A DNA stretch of 64,000 nucleotides from Herbidospora cretacea (GTDB lineage: Bacteria > Actinomycetota > Actinomycetes > Streptosporangiales > Streptosporangiaceae): the NCBI RefSeq assembly GCF_001570605.1, contig NZ_BBXG01000004.1:124001-188000 (forward strand). Direction: 5' to 3'. The notes below the pieces were generated by a model. It worked only from the letters and a program-made list of their open reading frames with translations. It did not search any database and was not told the DNA's origin. Of this stretch, positions 43,953 to 53,463 are shown piece by piece (the stretch's first letter is position 1; each line of letters begins with the position of its first letter). The position numbers and the translations under genes are program-made.

Positions 43953-44789
43953 GTGGCATCTCAGCAGGCCTGGATGAACAACCTCTACACCAATACGGGT
44001 TCCTCGTCCTTCACCGATTTCCTGCGGGGCTACGCCCCGGAAATGCTGCCGGACGGCCGTGAGGCGCTGCCGGCGCCCGTCGGCGACCAGATCCCCCACG
44101 CGACCACCATCGTCGCGGTCACCTGCGCCGGCGGCGTGGTCATGGCCGGCGACCGGCGCGCCACCTCGGGCAACATGATCTCCAACCGGGACATGGAGAA
44201 GGTCTTCCGGACCGACGAATACTCCTGCATGGGGATCGCCGGCACCGCCTCGACCGGCATCGAGATGGCCCGCCTCTACCAGGTCGAGCTCGAACACTAC
44301 GAGAAGCTCGAAGGCCGCTCGCTGTCGACCGACGGCAAGGCCAACCGGCTGGCCACCTTCGTCCGCCAGAACCTGGGCGCGGCGATGCAGGGCCTCGTCG
44401 TGGTCCCGATCTTCGCGGCCTACGACGAGCGGATCGACGGCGGCCGCATCTTCGGCTACGACGTCGGCGGCGGCCCCTACGAACACCAGCTCTACCACTC
44501 GATCGGGTCCGGTTCGATCTTCGCGCGCGGCTCCCTCAAGAAGCTCTACCGCGAGAACGCCGCCCCCGACGAGGCCGTCCTCACCTGCCTTCAGGCGCTC
44601 TACGACGCGGCCGACGACGACTCGGCGACGGGTGGTCCCGACGTGACCCGCCGGATCTGGCCGGTCGTGGTGGTCATCACCGCCGACGGCTACCGCCGTC
44701 TCCCCGACGAGGAGATCGCGACCCTGGTCGAGTCGCTGCTCGCGGGCCGTATGACCGACCCCGACGGGCCGACCGCCCCGCTGCGCTAG
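43953..44789 (+). CDS. prcB: 20S proteasome beta subunit PrcB
   Basis: Catalytic subunit of the 20S core. 278 residues including a propeptide of 50 residues that should be cleaved between A50 and T51 in [11 protein letters not shown], exposing the N-terminal Thr nucleophile. Other active-site features: AGDRRAT (Asp), KVFRTDEYS (Lys) and [14 protein letters not shown] (Ser/Gly loop). GTG start after GGAGGGAG. It is followed by prcA after 14 bases. Confidence 0.97.
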   Translation: MASQQAWMNNLYTNTGSSSFTDFLRGYAPEMLPDGREALPAPVGDQIPHATTIVAVTCAGGVVMAGDRRATSGNMISNRDMEKVFRTDEYSCMGIAGTASTGIEMARLYQVELEHYEKLEGRSLSTDGKANRLATFVRQNLGAAMQGLVVVPIFAAYDERIDGGRIFGYDVGGGPYEHQLYHSIGSGSIFARGSLKKLYRENAAPDEAVLTCLQALYDAADDDSATGGPDVTRRIWPVVVVITADGYRRLPDEEIATLVESLLAGRMTDPDGPTAPLR

Positions 44790-44803
44790 AAAGGAACCCA
44801 CAG

Positions 44804-45601
44804 GTGTCCATGCCGTTCCCATACGCGTCGCCTGAGCAGATCATGCGCGACCGCGCGGAATACGCGCGGAAAGGCATCGCCCGAGGCCGCAGCGTGGTCG
44901 TGGTTCAGTACGCCGACGGCATCCTGCTGGTGGCCCCGAACCCGTCCAAGGCGCTTCACAAGATCAGCGAGATCTACGACCGCATCGGCTTCGCCGCCGT
45001 CGGCCGCTACAACGAGTTCGAGACCCTGCGCCAGGCCGGCATCCGCTACGCCGACGTCAACGGCTACAACTACAACCGCAAGGACGTCACCGCCCGCGCC
45101 CTGGCCAACGTCTACGCCAGCCAGCTCGGCATGATCTTCACCGACTCGATCAAGGCCCTCGAGGTCGAGATCGTCGTCGCCGAGGTCGGCGAGACGGCCG
45201 AGCAGGACCAGATCTACCGGCTCACCTTCGACGGCTCGGTCTTCGACGAGCAGGGCATGGCCGTCATCGGCGGCCAGTCCGACACCGTCGCGACCCGCCT
45301 GAAGGAGCGCTACCGCGTGGGCGCCCCCCTGGCCGAGGCCCTCGACGCGGCCCTCACCGCGCTGACCGAGCCGGGCGGCGAACGCCCCGGCGCCGGCCAG
45401 CTGGAGGTGGCCGTCCTCGACCGCAACCGCGAACACCGCAAGTTCCTGCGCCTCAGCGGCCCCCGCCTGGAGCGCCTCCTCGCCGACGCCACCCCCGCAG
45501 CCACCCCCGAGAGCCCGCCGGCCACCCCCGAGGGCGGCCGCAAGCCCCCGCCGACCGCGCCCGAGGGCGACATCGACACCGGTTCCGAACCGCCGCTCTA
45601 G
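44804..45601 (+). CDS. prcA: 20S proteasome alpha subunit PrcA
   Basis: Outer-ring subunit that gates the core and receives the Mpa tail. 265 residues. It starts [44 protein letters not shown], the gate-forming N-terminus plus the alpha fold. GTG at 44804 is eight bases after AAGGA, better than the ATG two codons later. After residue 228 there is a Pro/Thr/Gly-rich tail ([16 protein letters not shown] and on) of about 37 residues with no fold, apparently an extension beyond the folded core. A stable hairpin follows. Confidence 0.97.
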   Translation: MSMPFPYASPEQIMRDRAEYARKGIARGRSVVVVQYADGILLVAPNPSKALHKISEIYDRIGFAAVGRYNEFETLRQAGIRYADVNGYNYNRKDVTARALANVYASQLGMIFTDSIKALEVEIVVAEVGETAEQDQIYRLTFDGSVFDEQGMAVIGGQSDTVATRLKERYRVGAPLAEALDAALTALTEPGGERPGAGQLEVAVLDRNREHRKFLRLSGPRLERLLADATPAATPESPPATPEGGRKPPPTAPEGDIDTGSEPPL

Positions 45602-45615
45602 AGACACCGACGCCT

Positions 45616-45654
45616 CACGGGGCCGCCCGCCGCACACCGGCAGGCGGCCCCGTG
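45616..45654 (+). terminator. Hairpin after prcA
   Basis: CACGGGGCCGCC (45616-45627) pairs perfectly with GGCGGCCCCGTG (45643-45654) across a 15-base loop, 15 bases after the prcA stop. No T-run. It ends the prcBA transcript. Confidence 0.8.
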
Positions 45655-45807
45655 GCGTGTGAAGGGCCTTTCCTCCGTTACGCCTCCGGAATGGCCGGCC
45701 ACCCGACCGCACCAGGGAGGCAAAGCCGAGATTGCCCGCTGTTTCGGCTGCGTTGCCACTGTCGCCACTACGTTCGGGAAGAACGGCACCCACGGGGAGG
45801 AGGCGTC

Positions 45808-45855
45808 ATGACGCGCGCGACTCCGGTCGGACGATGTCCGCTGAACGGCCGGTGA
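45808..45855 (+). CDS. 15-codon mini-ORF with a very strong ribosome site
   Basis: GGGGAGGAGG, four bases upstream, leads into an ATG and 15 codons (MTRATPVGRCPLNGR), stopping at 45853-45855. It overlaps, in another frame, the likely start (ATG 45834) of the membrane-protein frame, which itself has no good ribosome site. It could be a translational-coupling leader, or the remains of the gene's original start before a frame change. Confidence 0.4.
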   Translation: MTRATPVGRCPLNGR

Positions 45856-46950
45856 CGCCGACGGCCACGCCGCCCGCCCGGGAGCTCGGCGACCGTCCGG
45901 CGATCAGCCATCCCGACGCGCTCAGCCCCGCCGCGCTGGCGGACGCCGTCGCGGGTCAGCCCCGGCGTGGGCTGATCGGCCTGCTCTTCGTCGTCCCGCT
46001 CGCCGTGCTGCTGGCGATCGGCGCGAACGGGGCCGTGCACTCGCTGCTCGTGCTCGGGCCGATCATCACCTTCGCCCTGCCGGTCCTCGCGATGATCGCG
46101 TTCTGGTGGGAGGACTGGCCGGGCGTGATGTTCCTGCGCCAGTGGTCGGGCCTGTACGACACCGTGATCGTCGTGGCCGGCGGGGTGGTGCTGACCGTGG
46201 CGAGACAGTTCGTCGTCAACGGGCCGGAACTGGTCGGTGTCTTCGCGCCGGGTCCCGCCCACATCGGCACCTATCCGGCCACGGTGCACCTGTGCGGCTG
46301 CATCTTCACGATCATGCTGCAACTGACCCTGGTCTGCGAACGCCGGCCGCTCGACCGGTTCGGCCGGATCCCCTCCGGCCTGGTCGCGCTGGCCCTGAGC
46401 TGGGCGCTCGGGCTGGCCGCCTGGCTGGTCGTGGTGCGCTCGCTGGGGGTCCCGGGGGCGGAGTACGCCGCCTTCTTCGTGTCGATCGGCCTCTGGCAGA
46501 TGATCTTCTACACGGCTGTGCGCGGCTGGCCCTTCGCCCGGATCGCCCGGAGGGGGACCCGGCTCCTTGGTGGCCAACGTGACCGTGATCGCCTGCGGAT
46601 GGGCCGCCTACTGGCTCGCCTCCGCCCTCCTCGGCTGGCCGGGGGGCCGCATCACCGCCGTGGCGGGCACCGGCATCAGCTGCGTCCTGGTGGTGGCCCT
46701 GCTGTTCGAATGGTGGCCGGCCATCCGGGTGACCCGGAACCTCGCCGTGAGCCGGACGATCTCCCTGTCCATCGCCGCGACTCTGGCCGTGCTCCTGGCG
46801 TGGTCGCTGCCGCTGCTGGCCCGCGCGCTAGGGGTGCCGCCCGAGCACGAGTGGGGGTGGCTCAGCCACGTCACCCTGAACGCCCTGAGCACAGCGGTGC
46901 TCCTGCACGTCGCGGTGTGGCGGCGATGGCCGGCCCGTGCCGATATCTGA
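45834..46950 (+). pseudogene. Polytopic membrane protein split by a frameshift
   Basis: From ATG 45834 one frame encodes a clear membrane protein with about six spans (GLIGLLFVVPLAVLLAIGANG, LLVLGPIITFALPVLAMIAFWWED, VIVVAGGVVLTVARQFVV, GCIFTIMLQLTLVC, LVALALSWALGLAAWLVVV, AFFVSIGLWQMIFYTAVRGWPFARI). Near 46545-46570 this frame turns into Arg/Pro/Gly shadow sequence. The hydrophobic pattern continues in the +1 frame from about 46567 to the stop at 46950 (VANVTVIACGWAAYWLASALL, ISCVLVVALLFEWWPAI, ISLSIAATLAVLLAWSLPLL). A one-base indel, perhaps in the AGGGGGA run at about 46551-46557, would restore one protein of about 370 residues. Family not recognised. It may be a real mutation, a sequencing error or two coupled genes. 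Confidence 0.65.
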
Positions 46951-46988
46951 CCCGGCCATAAGTCAGGTTTCGCTAGGCTCGTCCCGCT

Positions 46989-47615
46989 ATGACGATCACA
47001 TTCCGGCGGGCCCTCGTGGCCTTGGCCGTCCTCCCGCTCGCTGCCTGTTCCTCCACTCCCGAGGCGGCCGCGCCCGCCCCGGCGGTCACCGTCACGGTCA
47101 CCGAGACGGCGACCCCCGCCGCCCCGGTGGCCAGCGCCACCCCCGAGGCCGTGCCCACGGAGACGGCGGCCCCGGCCCAGACGCCCCAGGTGAGCGCCGA
47201 CGTCGACAAGGAGGACCCGATCTCGGGCCGGATCCCGAAGATCAAGGCCGCCAAGTTCCAGTACGACGAGGGGCACGACTTCAGCCAGGTCACGCCGAGC
47301 GCCGACGGCGTGCTGCGCGGCCGGCTCATCTCGTGGGGCGACGGCGAGGCCCGGTACGTCCCGGTCCGCTACGCGGGCGGCGACTTCGTCGGCCCCGAGG
47401 GCGGGATGACCTACGCCGCCCCGATCGCCCAGAGCGTGCAGTTCCTCAGCGCGGTCGGCTGCAAGGGCGACGACCAGACGATCAACTCCGCGTCCCTGGG
47501 CACCGAGCCGTGCCCGCGCGCCCGGCTGATCGAGCTCGCCGGGCAGGGGGAGCCCACCGCGCTCATCACCGTGAAGAGTGGCCAGATCGTGAAGGTCGTC
47601 CAGATCTATTACTGA
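46989..47615 (+). CDS. Secreted lipoprotein of unknown function
   Basis: A 208-residue protein with a signal peptide and lipobox LAAC (lipidated C20), then a Thr/Val/Ala/Pro-rich linker (about 25-75) suggestive of a wall-spanning spacer. The folded C-terminal part has FQYDEGHDFSQVTPSADGVLRGRLISWGDGEARYVPV and two Cys (GCKGDD, EPCPRA) that could form a disulfide. A -10-like TAGGCT lies about 11 bases upstream of the ATG, so translation may be nearly leaderless. It lies directly upstream of pafA. Family not recognised. Confidence 0.82.
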   Translation: MTITFRRALVALAVLPLAACSSTPEAAAPAPAVTVTVTETATPAAPVASATPEAVPTETAAPAQTPQVSADVDKEDPISGRIPKIKAAKFQYDEGHDFSQVTPSADGVLRGRLISWGDGEARYVPVRYAGGDFVGPEGGMTYAAPIAQSVQFLSAVGCKGDDQTINSASLGTEPCPRARLIELAGQGEPTALITVKSGQIVKVVQIYY

Positions 47616-47684
47616 CGTTCGCGGGGAATGAGACGACCATGAGTTTCCTACCGCACACGACGGATCTGGGAATAGGGTGAGGTG

Positions 47685-49043
47685 ATGGATCGTCGCATCT
47701 TCGGGCTGGAGAACGAGTACGGCGTCACCTGCACATTCCGGGGCCAGCGCAGGCTGTCCCCCGACGAGGTGGCCCGCTACCTGTTCCGGCGAGTGGTGTC
47801 CTGGGGCCGATCGAGCAACGTCTTCCTCCGCAACGGCGCGCGTCTCTACCTCGACGTCGGCAGCCATCCTGAATACGCCACCCCCGAGTGCGACAACGTC
47901 GTGGAGCTGGTCACCCATGACAAGGCGGGCGAGCGCATTCTCGAGGGACTCCTCGTCGACGCCGAGAAGCGCCTCCGCGAAGAAGGCATCGCGGGGGACA
48001 TCTACCTCTTCAAGAACAACACCGACTCCGCGGGCAACTCCTACGGCTGCCACGAGAACTACCTCGTCGGCCGCCACGGCGAGTTCGGCCGCCTGGCCGA
48101 CGTCCTGATCCCCTACCTGGTCACCCGGCAGATCATCTGCGGGGCCGGCAAGGTGCTGCAGACCCCGCGCGGCGCCGTCTACTGCGTCTCCCAGCGGGCC
48201 GAGCACATCTGGGAGGGCGTGTCGTCGGCGACGACGCGCAGCCGCCCCATCATCAACACCCGCGACGAACCCCACGCCGACGCCGAGCGCTTCCGCCGGC
48301 TCCACGTCATCGTGGGCGACTCCAACATGAGCGAGACGACCATGCTCCTCAAGGTCGGCGCCACCGACCTGGTGCTGCGCATGATCGAGGCGGGCGTGGT
48401 GATGCGCGACCTGTCGCTGGAGAACCCGATCCGGGCCATCCGCGAGGTCTCCCACGACATGACCGGCCGCCGCCGGGTGAGGCTGGCCAACGGCCGCGAG
48501 GCCTCCTCGCTGGAGATCCAGCAGGAATACCTCGGCAAGGCCAAGGACTTCGTCGACCGCCGCGGCGGCGACGAGATCAGCAAGCGGGTCCTGGAACTCT
48601 GGGAGCGCACCCTGCGCGCCGTGGAGACCGGCGACCTCGACCTGGTCTCGCGGGAGATCGACTGGGTCACGAAATACCAGCTGATTGAACGTTACAGAAA
48701 CAAGTACGATCTCCCGCTCTCCTCACCCCGGGTGGCCCAGCTCGACCTGGCCTACCACGACGTGCACCGCAAGCGGGGCCTGTTCTATCTGCTGCAGAAA
48801 CGCGGGTCGGTCGAGCGGGTCGCGTCCGACATCAAGATCTTCGAGGCGAAGTCGGTTCCGCCGCAGACCACGCGGGCCCGGCTGCGCGGCGAGTTCATCC
48901 GCAAGGCCCAGGAGAAGCGGCGCGACTTCACCGTCGACTGGGTCCACCTCAAGCTCAACGACCAGGCCCAGCGGACCGTCCTCTGCAAGGATCCTTTCCG
49001 TAGTGTTGACGAACGGGTCGACAAGCTGATCGCTGGAATGTGA
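47685..49043 (+). CDS. pafA: Pup--protein ligase PafA
   Basis: ATP-dependent ligase that joins the C-terminal Glu of Pup to target lysines. 452 residues, glutamine-synthetase-like fold. N-terminal metal/ATP motif [80 protein letters not shown]. The smaller C-terminal domain ends [22 protein letters not shown]. It lacks the insertion near residue 40 seen in Dop. ATG at 47685 after GGTGAGGT; a GTG one codon earlier is possible. Confidence 0.97.
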   Translation: MDRRIFGLENEYGVTCTFRGQRRLSPDEVARYLFRRVVSWGRSSNVFLRNGARLYLDVGSHPEYATPECDNVVELVTHDKAGERILEGLLVDAEKRLREEGIAGDIYLFKNNTDSAGNSYGCHENYLVGRHGEFGRLADVLIPYLVTRQIICGAGKVLQTPRGAVYCVSQRAEHIWEGVSSATTRSRPIINTRDEPHADAERFRRLHVIVGDSNMSETTMLLKVGATDLVLRMIEAGVVMRDLSLENPIRAIREVSHDMTGRRRVRLANGREASSLEIQQEYLGKAKDFVDRRGGDEISKRVLELWERTLRAVETGDLDLVSREIDWVTKYQLIERYRNKYDLPLSSPRVAQLDLAYHDVHRKRGLFYLLQKRGSVERVASDIKIFEAKSVPPQTTRARLRGEFIRKAQEKRRDFTVDWVHLKLNDQAQRTVLCKDPFRSVDERVDKLIAGM

Positions 49044-49118
49044 TCTCCTTACGTCGAGGAGACGGCGGGTTCGGGTAGTGTGACCCGAACCCGCTGTCAT
49101 ATCCTTGAGGACTTTCAC

Positions 49119-50153
49119 ATGCGCCGCCGCACGGCCATCGCCGCCGCCGCTCTTCCTTTGATGCTGACCGCTGTCGCGTGCGGCACCGCTCAGAAGACGG
49201 CCACCGGAGCCAGCCCTTCCGCCGCCGCCACGAGCGCCGCACCCAGTGCGGCCGCCTCGTCGGGCGCCGCCGCGGCCGCCCCCGTCGGTCCCGCCGCCGA
49301 CCCGAAGGACATCAAGGTCGCGGGTGACCCGGGCAGCAAGCCCAGCGTCACCTTCCCGAAGGGCGGTCCGGCGCTGACCTCGTCCGCCCGGGTCATCTCC
49401 GAGGGTGACGGCGCCGCCGCCGCCGACGGTGACACGCTGGTCGCGAAGGTCAGCGTCTGGACGTGGGACGGCAAGGAGAACAAGGCCACCGGCTCCGCCT
49501 ACGACTCGGGCCAGTCGGAGTTCGTGCCGATCAGCCAGCAGCAGATGCCCAAGGCGCTCTACGACGGCCTGCTGGGCAGCAAGCCCGGTGGCCGCGTGCT
49601 CGTCGTGGTCGGCAAGGACTCGATCGACCCGGCCGTGGTCGAGCAGGCCAAGACCCAGGGCACCGACTTCACCACCAGTTCCCAGGTCCTGGTCATCGAC
49701 GTCGTCTCGGCCACCGCCAAGGCCGCCAAGGGCAAGGCCACCGACCCCGGCATCGAGGGTGTCAAGCTGGTCAACCCGGGTGACGACAGCGCCCCGACGC
49801 TGACCACCACGACGACGGCCCAGCCGCCGAAGGACCTGACGGTCAAGACCGTCATCAAGGGCGACGGCCCGAAGGTCACCGAGAAGCAGACCGTCATGGT
49901 CCACTACACCGGCAAGATCTGGGGCACCGACAAGCAGTTCGACAGCTCCTGGGAGCGCAAGCAGCCGACCTCGTTCGCGCTCGACCAGGTCGTCCCCGGC
50001 TGGAAGCAGGGTCTGACCGGCGTCAACGTCGGCAGCCGCGTCGTCATCACCATCCCGCCGGCCCTCGGCTACGGCGAGGCCGGCCAGCCCGACGCCGGCA
50101 TCAAGGGCACCGACACCCTGGTGTTCGTCGTCGACGTGCTCGGCGCTCTCTAG
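49119..50153 (+). CDS. FKBP-type peptidyl-prolyl isomerase lipoprotein with a degenerate first FKBP-like domain
   Basis: A 344-residue secreted lipoprotein: signal peptide with Cys lipid site at C21 (TAVAC). Ala/Ser-rich linker. A first FKBP-like domain (about 90-215) with GDTLVAKVSVWTWDGKENKATGSAYDSG and GLLGSKPGGRVLVVV but lacking the aromatic pocket. A second, canonical FKBP domain (about 245-344) has VMVHYTGKIWGTDKQFDSSW, VVPGWKQGLTGVNVGSRVVITIPPALGYGEAG. Likely a chaperone for exported proteins. TTGAGGAC lies upstream of the chosen ATG. FKBP genes commonly follow pafA in actinobacteria. Confidence 0.92.
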   Translation: MRRRTAIAAAALPLMLTAVACGTAQKTATGASPSAAATSAAPSAAASSGAAAAAPVGPAADPKDIKVAGDPGSKPSVTFPKGGPALTSSARVISEGDGAAAADGDTLVAKVSVWTWDGKENKATGSAYDSGQSEFVPISQQQMPKALYDGLLGSKPGGRVLVVVGKDSIDPAVVEQAKTQGTDFTTSSQVLVIDVVSATAKAAKGKATDPGIEGVKLVNPGDDSAPTLTTTTTAQPPKDLTVKTVIKGDGPKVTEKQTVMVHYTGKIWGTDKQFDSSWERKQPTSFALDQVVPGWKQGLTGVNVGSRVVITIPPALGYGEAGQPDAGIKGTDTLVFVVDVLGAL

Positions 50154-50160
50154 GAAACCG

Positions 50161-50811
50161 ATGGACGATCTCGCGGCGGTCGCGGCCCTCAACGACCCCG
50201 TCCGCCGCGAACTGTACCGATACGTCACCTCGCAGGGCCGCCCGGTCGGGCGCAACGAGGCCGCGGAAGCGGCCGGCGTCGCGCGCCCCCTGGCGGCCTT
50301 TCATCTTGACAAGCTTGTCGAGTCGGGCCTCCTGGAGGCCGATTTCGCCCGTCTGACCGAGAAGAAGGGCCCCGGCAGCGGCCGCCCGGCGAAGGTCTAC
50401 CGCCGGGCCCCGGGGGAGCGCCAGGTGAGCGTGCCCCCGCGCGACTACCGCACCCTGGCCCTGGTCCTGGCCGAGGTCGTCGACCTGCTCGGCGCCGACG
50501 AGGTGGCCGAGAAGGCCGCTCACCGCATCGGCGCCCGTCTCGGCGCGGAGAGCGCCGCCACCGGCCTGGCCGACCTGCTCCGGGAGCGCGGCTACGAGCC
50601 CTACGACGACGACGGGACGCTGCGCCTGCGCAACTGCCCCTTCCACGTGCTCGCCCAGGAGCAGCCCCTCCTCGTGTGCTCGATGAACCTGTCCCTCTGC
50701 CAGGGCCTTCTCGAAGGACGCGGTGACCCGGGCCCGGCCCGGCTCGATCCCCGGCCGGGGGAGTGCTGCGTCGTCTTCCCCCAAGAGGATTCTAAAACAA
50801 ATCAAAGTTGA
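50161..50811 (+). CDS. Winged-helix regulator with C-terminal Cys motif (putative Fe-S sensor)
   Basis: A 216-residue ArsR/SufR-like transcription factor. N-terminal winged helix (residues 5-80): LNDPVRRELYRYVTSQGRPVGRNEAAEAAGVARPLAAFHLDKLVESGLLE. The C-terminal third has Cys in CPFHVLAQEQPLLVC (C-x13-C), NLSLCQG and GECCV, a spacing like that of Fe-S or metal-binding regulators such as SufR. It starts seven bases after the FKBP stop. An AT-rich inverted-repeat site lies at its 3' end, before the DUF3291 gene, which it may regulate. Confidence 0.85.
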   Translation: MDDLAAVAALNDPVRRELYRYVTSQGRPVGRNEAAEAAGVARPLAAFHLDKLVESGLLEADFARLTEKKGPGSGRPAKVYRRAPGERQVSVPPRDYRTLALVLAEVVDLLGADEVAEKAAHRIGARLGAESAATGLADLLRERGYEPYDDDGTLRLRNCPFHVLAQEQPLLVCSMNLSLCQGLLEGRGDPGPARLDPRPGECCVVFPQEDSKTNQS

Positions 50812-50818
50812 CATAGAA
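50790..50818 (+). promoter_or_regulatory. AT-rich candidate operator/promoter before the DUF3291 gene
   Basis: TTCTA (50790-50794) and TAGAA (50814-50818) bracket an AT-rich core containing TCAAAGTTGA (50802-50811) and a perfect TTGACA (50808-50813), which overlaps the stop codon of the regulator gene. No good -10 is visible at standard spacing. It is the only AT-rich block in this gap and a plausible site for the upstream regulator. Confidence 0.5.
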
Positions 50819-50843
50819 GACCCGGCTTTGCGACGGTGAGGTC

Positions 50844-51296
50844 ATGCATCTGGCCCAGTTCAACGTCGCGCACATGCGCGCGCCCGTCGACGACCCCCTG
50901 CTGACCGAGTTCGTCGCCGCCCTCGAACCCGTGAACACGCTGGCCGACGCCGCGCCGGGCTTCGTCTGGCGCGCCATCGCCAACGAGGACGACCCCGAGG
51001 AGACGATCGTCCACGAGTTCGGCGACCATCTGCTGATCAACTTCTCGATCTGGGAGTCGCGCGAGACGCTGTGGAACTTCGTCTACAAGTCGGCCCACCT
51101 GGCGGTCCTCCAGCGCCGCCGCGAGTGGTTCCTGCGCGTCGCCGAGCCCTACACGGTGATGTGGTGGGTGGAGGAGGGCGAGATCCCGTCGCTGAAGGAG
51201 GGCTGGTCGCGGCTGACCCTGCTGCGCGAGAAGGGCCCGACCCCCGACGCCTTCACCTTCAAGGAGTTCTACGATCCCCACGGGGACAGGGCGTGA
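50844..51296 (+). CDS. DUF3291-family protein
   Basis: A 150-residue cytosolic protein matching the DUF3291 pattern: HLAQFNVAHMRAPVDDPLLTEFVAALEPVNTLADAAPGFVWR at the start, LLINFSIWESRETLWNFVYKSAHLAVLQRRREWF in the middle and YTVMWWVEEGEIPSLKEGWSRLTLLREKGPTPDAFTF at the end. The fold is predicted to be a ferredoxin-like barrel related to monooxygenase/EthD types. Function unknown. GGTGAGG sets the ATG. It probably belongs with the upstream Cys-rich regulator. Confidence 0.85.
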   Translation: MHLAQFNVAHMRAPVDDPLLTEFVAALEPVNTLADAAPGFVWRAIANEDDPEETIVHEFGDHLLINFSIWESRETLWNFVYKSAHLAVLQRRREWFLRVAEPYTVMWWVEEGEIPSLKEGWSRLTLLREKGPTPDAFTFKEFYDPHGDRA

Positions 51297-51407
51297 AAGC
51301 CTTCTTTCCGTTACGGCTCCGCCCACCCCGGCGCCGCCCGCCGCTCCGGGCCGCGCCGTCTCCGGCGCAAACCGGGCGCGCGGGGTTCGCCCGGTGACGC
51401 GGAGGAC

Positions 51408-52481
51408 TCAGGCCGGCAGAAGAGCGGCCCCGTGCCGCCCGGCCGCGGCCGAGGTGAGGAAGTAGGCCAGGTCCTGGTCGAGTTTGCGCCCCATGGTCGA
51501 CAGGCCCACAGGGGAGGCCTGGAGAGCCTCGTACAGGCCGTCGACCTTGACTTTCACCAGGTTGTGGCGCTCGCCCAGGGGGGCGGCCTGGCGCTCGACG
51601 CGGGCGCCGAAGTCGCCCCCGAGTTCGGGGACCACGATGTCGGCCCTGGTCAGGGCGGCCCGGCCGTAGGCGGTCAGGCTGTGGTGGGAGACGCCGATGT
51701 GGCGCTCGCGCAGGTCGCCCTCGCTGACGCGCAGGGCGCCCACCGGGCGGCCGTTCAGGACGCCGGCGGCGTTGACCGCCTCGCCGGCCGAGACGCCGGA
51801 GAAGCCCCACTTCGTCCCGGTGCCCAGGTTGCCCGGACCCTGGGCCACGACGACCAGGTCGGCGTCGAGGACGTGGCGGGCGGCGAGCAGGCCCGTGTGG
51901 GTCGTGACCGCCTCCAGGTCGCCGCCGAACGACTGGCCGACCGTGACAACGCCTGTCAACCAGCCGATCTCGCGGAGTTTCGCGCAGGCCATCGAGAACC
52001 ACGCCGGCAGCGCGCCGCCGTCGAGCATCACGTAGGCGACCCGGGCGCCGGGGCGCTCCAGGTAGAGGCCGCAGAGGATCGCGGGCAGGGCCGAGTGCAG
52101 GTCGGCGACCACGACGGGCATCCCGTCGAGGGAGTCGGCCTCCTCCAGGACGGCGTGGTGGGGGGAGTCCTGCTCGTCGGCGCCCAGAACCGTGGCCTGC
52201 AGGGGGGTGTAACGGGCCTTGACGAGATGGCCCGGTCCTGCGGGATCTTGTGGCAAACGGTCAGGAATCGCCACCACCATGGCGTAACCTCCCGTACCGA
52301 GGCCCATGGCGAGGGCGGTCGTGTTGAGCAGCACCGTGTCGCCGGGCTCGGGGCGGCCCACCAGCGGCGGATAGGCCAGCGCCCGGCATCGAGTGCCGTC
52401 GTCGACGGCGACCTCGATCTCGAGTGCGCCGGGCCATTCGCGCCTGATCTCACGGACCTCGCCCCTGCGCCATCTGATCAC
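51408..52481 (-). CDS. DUF3866-family protein
   Basis: A 357-residue cytosolic protein of the DUF3866 family, function unknown. Conserved-looking blocks: MIRWRRGEVREIRREWPGALEIEV, DTVLLNTTALAMGLGTGGYAMVVA, RPGARVAYVMLDGGALPAWFS, VGQSFGGDLEAVTTHTGLLAA and VVAQGPGNLGTGTKWGFSG. The gene is divergent from pafB with 37 bases between starts, a common neighbourhood in actinobacteria; the shared gap suggests joint control. No catalytic motif recognised. Confidence 0.85.
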   Translation of the reverse strand: MIRWRRGEVREIRREWPGALEIEVAVDDGTRCRALAYPPLVGRPEPGDTVLLNTTALAMGLGTGGYAMVVAIPDRLPQDPAGPGHLVKARYTPLQATVLGADEQDSPHHAVLEEADSLDGMPVVVADLHSALPAILCGLYLERPGARVAYVMLDGGALPAWFSMACAKLREIGWLTGVVTVGQSFGGDLEAVTTHTGLLAARHVLDADLVVVAQGPGNLGTGTKWGFSGVSAGEAVNAAGVLNGRPVGALRVSEGDLRERHIGVSHHSLTAYGRAALTRADIVVPELGGDFGARVERQAAPLGERHNLVKVKVDGLYEALQASPVGLSTMGRKLDQDLAYFLTSAAAGRHGAALLPA

Positions 52482-52518
52482 CGGAAAAGGGTAGCGTTCG
52501 AGTCAGGAGGGAGGGCCG

Positions 52519-53463
52519 ATGTCGCGGCGGAAGACGGAACGGTTGCTGAATCTGGTGATCTGCCTGCTGTCGACCACACGTCCGTTGAGTGCGGAGCAGA
52601 TCCGTTTCGCGGTGCCCGGGTACGACCCGGCCAACGACGAGGCCTTCCAGCGGATGTTCGAGCGGGACAAGAACGAGCTCCGCGAGATCGGCATCCCCAT
52701 CGAGGTCCAGAAGGACCCGTGGGAGGACGACCCCGGCTATCGCATCGTCAAGCAGTCCTACGAGCTCCCCGAGATCACCCTGGAGCCCGACGAGGCCGCC
52801 GTGCTCGGCCTGGCCGCCCAGGTGTGGCAGCGGGCCAGCCTGGCCGAGGCGGCCGGCGGGGCGATGCTCAAGCTCAAGGCCGGCGGCGTCGAGACCGACC
52901 TGGCCGAGGGGCCGCTGGAGCTGCGGGTCGACACCCGCGACGCCGCGTTCACCCCGCTGTGGGAGGCGGTGCGCGACCGCCGGGCCGTCACCTTCCACTA
53001 CCGCTCCGGCGGCAGCGAGTCGGTCCTCAAGCGCGTGGTCGAGCCGTGGGGCGTGCTGTCCCGGCGCGGCCGGTGGTACGTGGTCGGCCACGACCGCACC
53101 CGCGACGGCACCCGCGTCTTCCGGCTCAGCCGCATCGTCGGCGACGTCACCCCGACCGGCCGCCCGGGAACGGTCGAGGTGCCCGAGGGCACCGACCTGC
53201 GGGCGCTGGTGGCCTACGGCGGAGACGACCCCGGTCCCGAACGCACCGCCACGGTGCGCGTCCGCCCCGGCACCTGCCAGGGCCTGCGCCACCTCGCGCG
53301 CGAGGTCCGGCCCGGCGACGGCTGGGACGAGGCCGACATCGTCTTCACCGACCCCGAGAGGCTCGCGGGCTGGCTGGCCAGCCTGGGCCCCGACGCCGTG
53401 ATCGACGGACCTCCGGACGCCCGCGAAGCCGTGATCCGCCGCCTGAAGGGTGCCCTGCATTGA
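52519..53463 (+). CDS. pafB: WYL-domain transcription regulator PafB
   Basis: One subunit of the PafBC activator, which with PafC drives a LexA-independent DNA-damage response in mycobacteria. 314 residues. N-terminal winged helix (MSRRKTERLLNLVICLLSTTRPLSAEQIRFAVPGY), then the WYL domain from about residue 145 (AVTFHYRSGG, RVVEPWGVLSRRGRWYVVGHDR, RVFRLSRIVG) and a C-terminal WCX extension. AGGAGGGAGG ribosome site. Its stop overlaps the TTG start of pafC. Confidence 0.95.
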   Translation: MSRRKTERLLNLVICLLSTTRPLSAEQIRFAVPGYDPANDEAFQRMFERDKNELREIGIPIEVQKDPWEDDPGYRIVKQSYELPEITLEPDEAAVLGLAAQVWQRASLAEAAGGAMLKLKAGGVETDLAEGPLELRVDTRDAAFTPLWEAVRDRRAVTFHYRSGGSESVLKRVVEPWGVLSRRGRWYVVGHDRTRDGTRVFRLSRIVGDVTPTGRPGTVEVPEGTDLRALVAYGGDDPGPERTATVRVRPGTCQGLRHLAREVRPGDGWDEADIVFTDPERLAGWLASLGPDAVIDGPPDAREAVIRRLKGALH

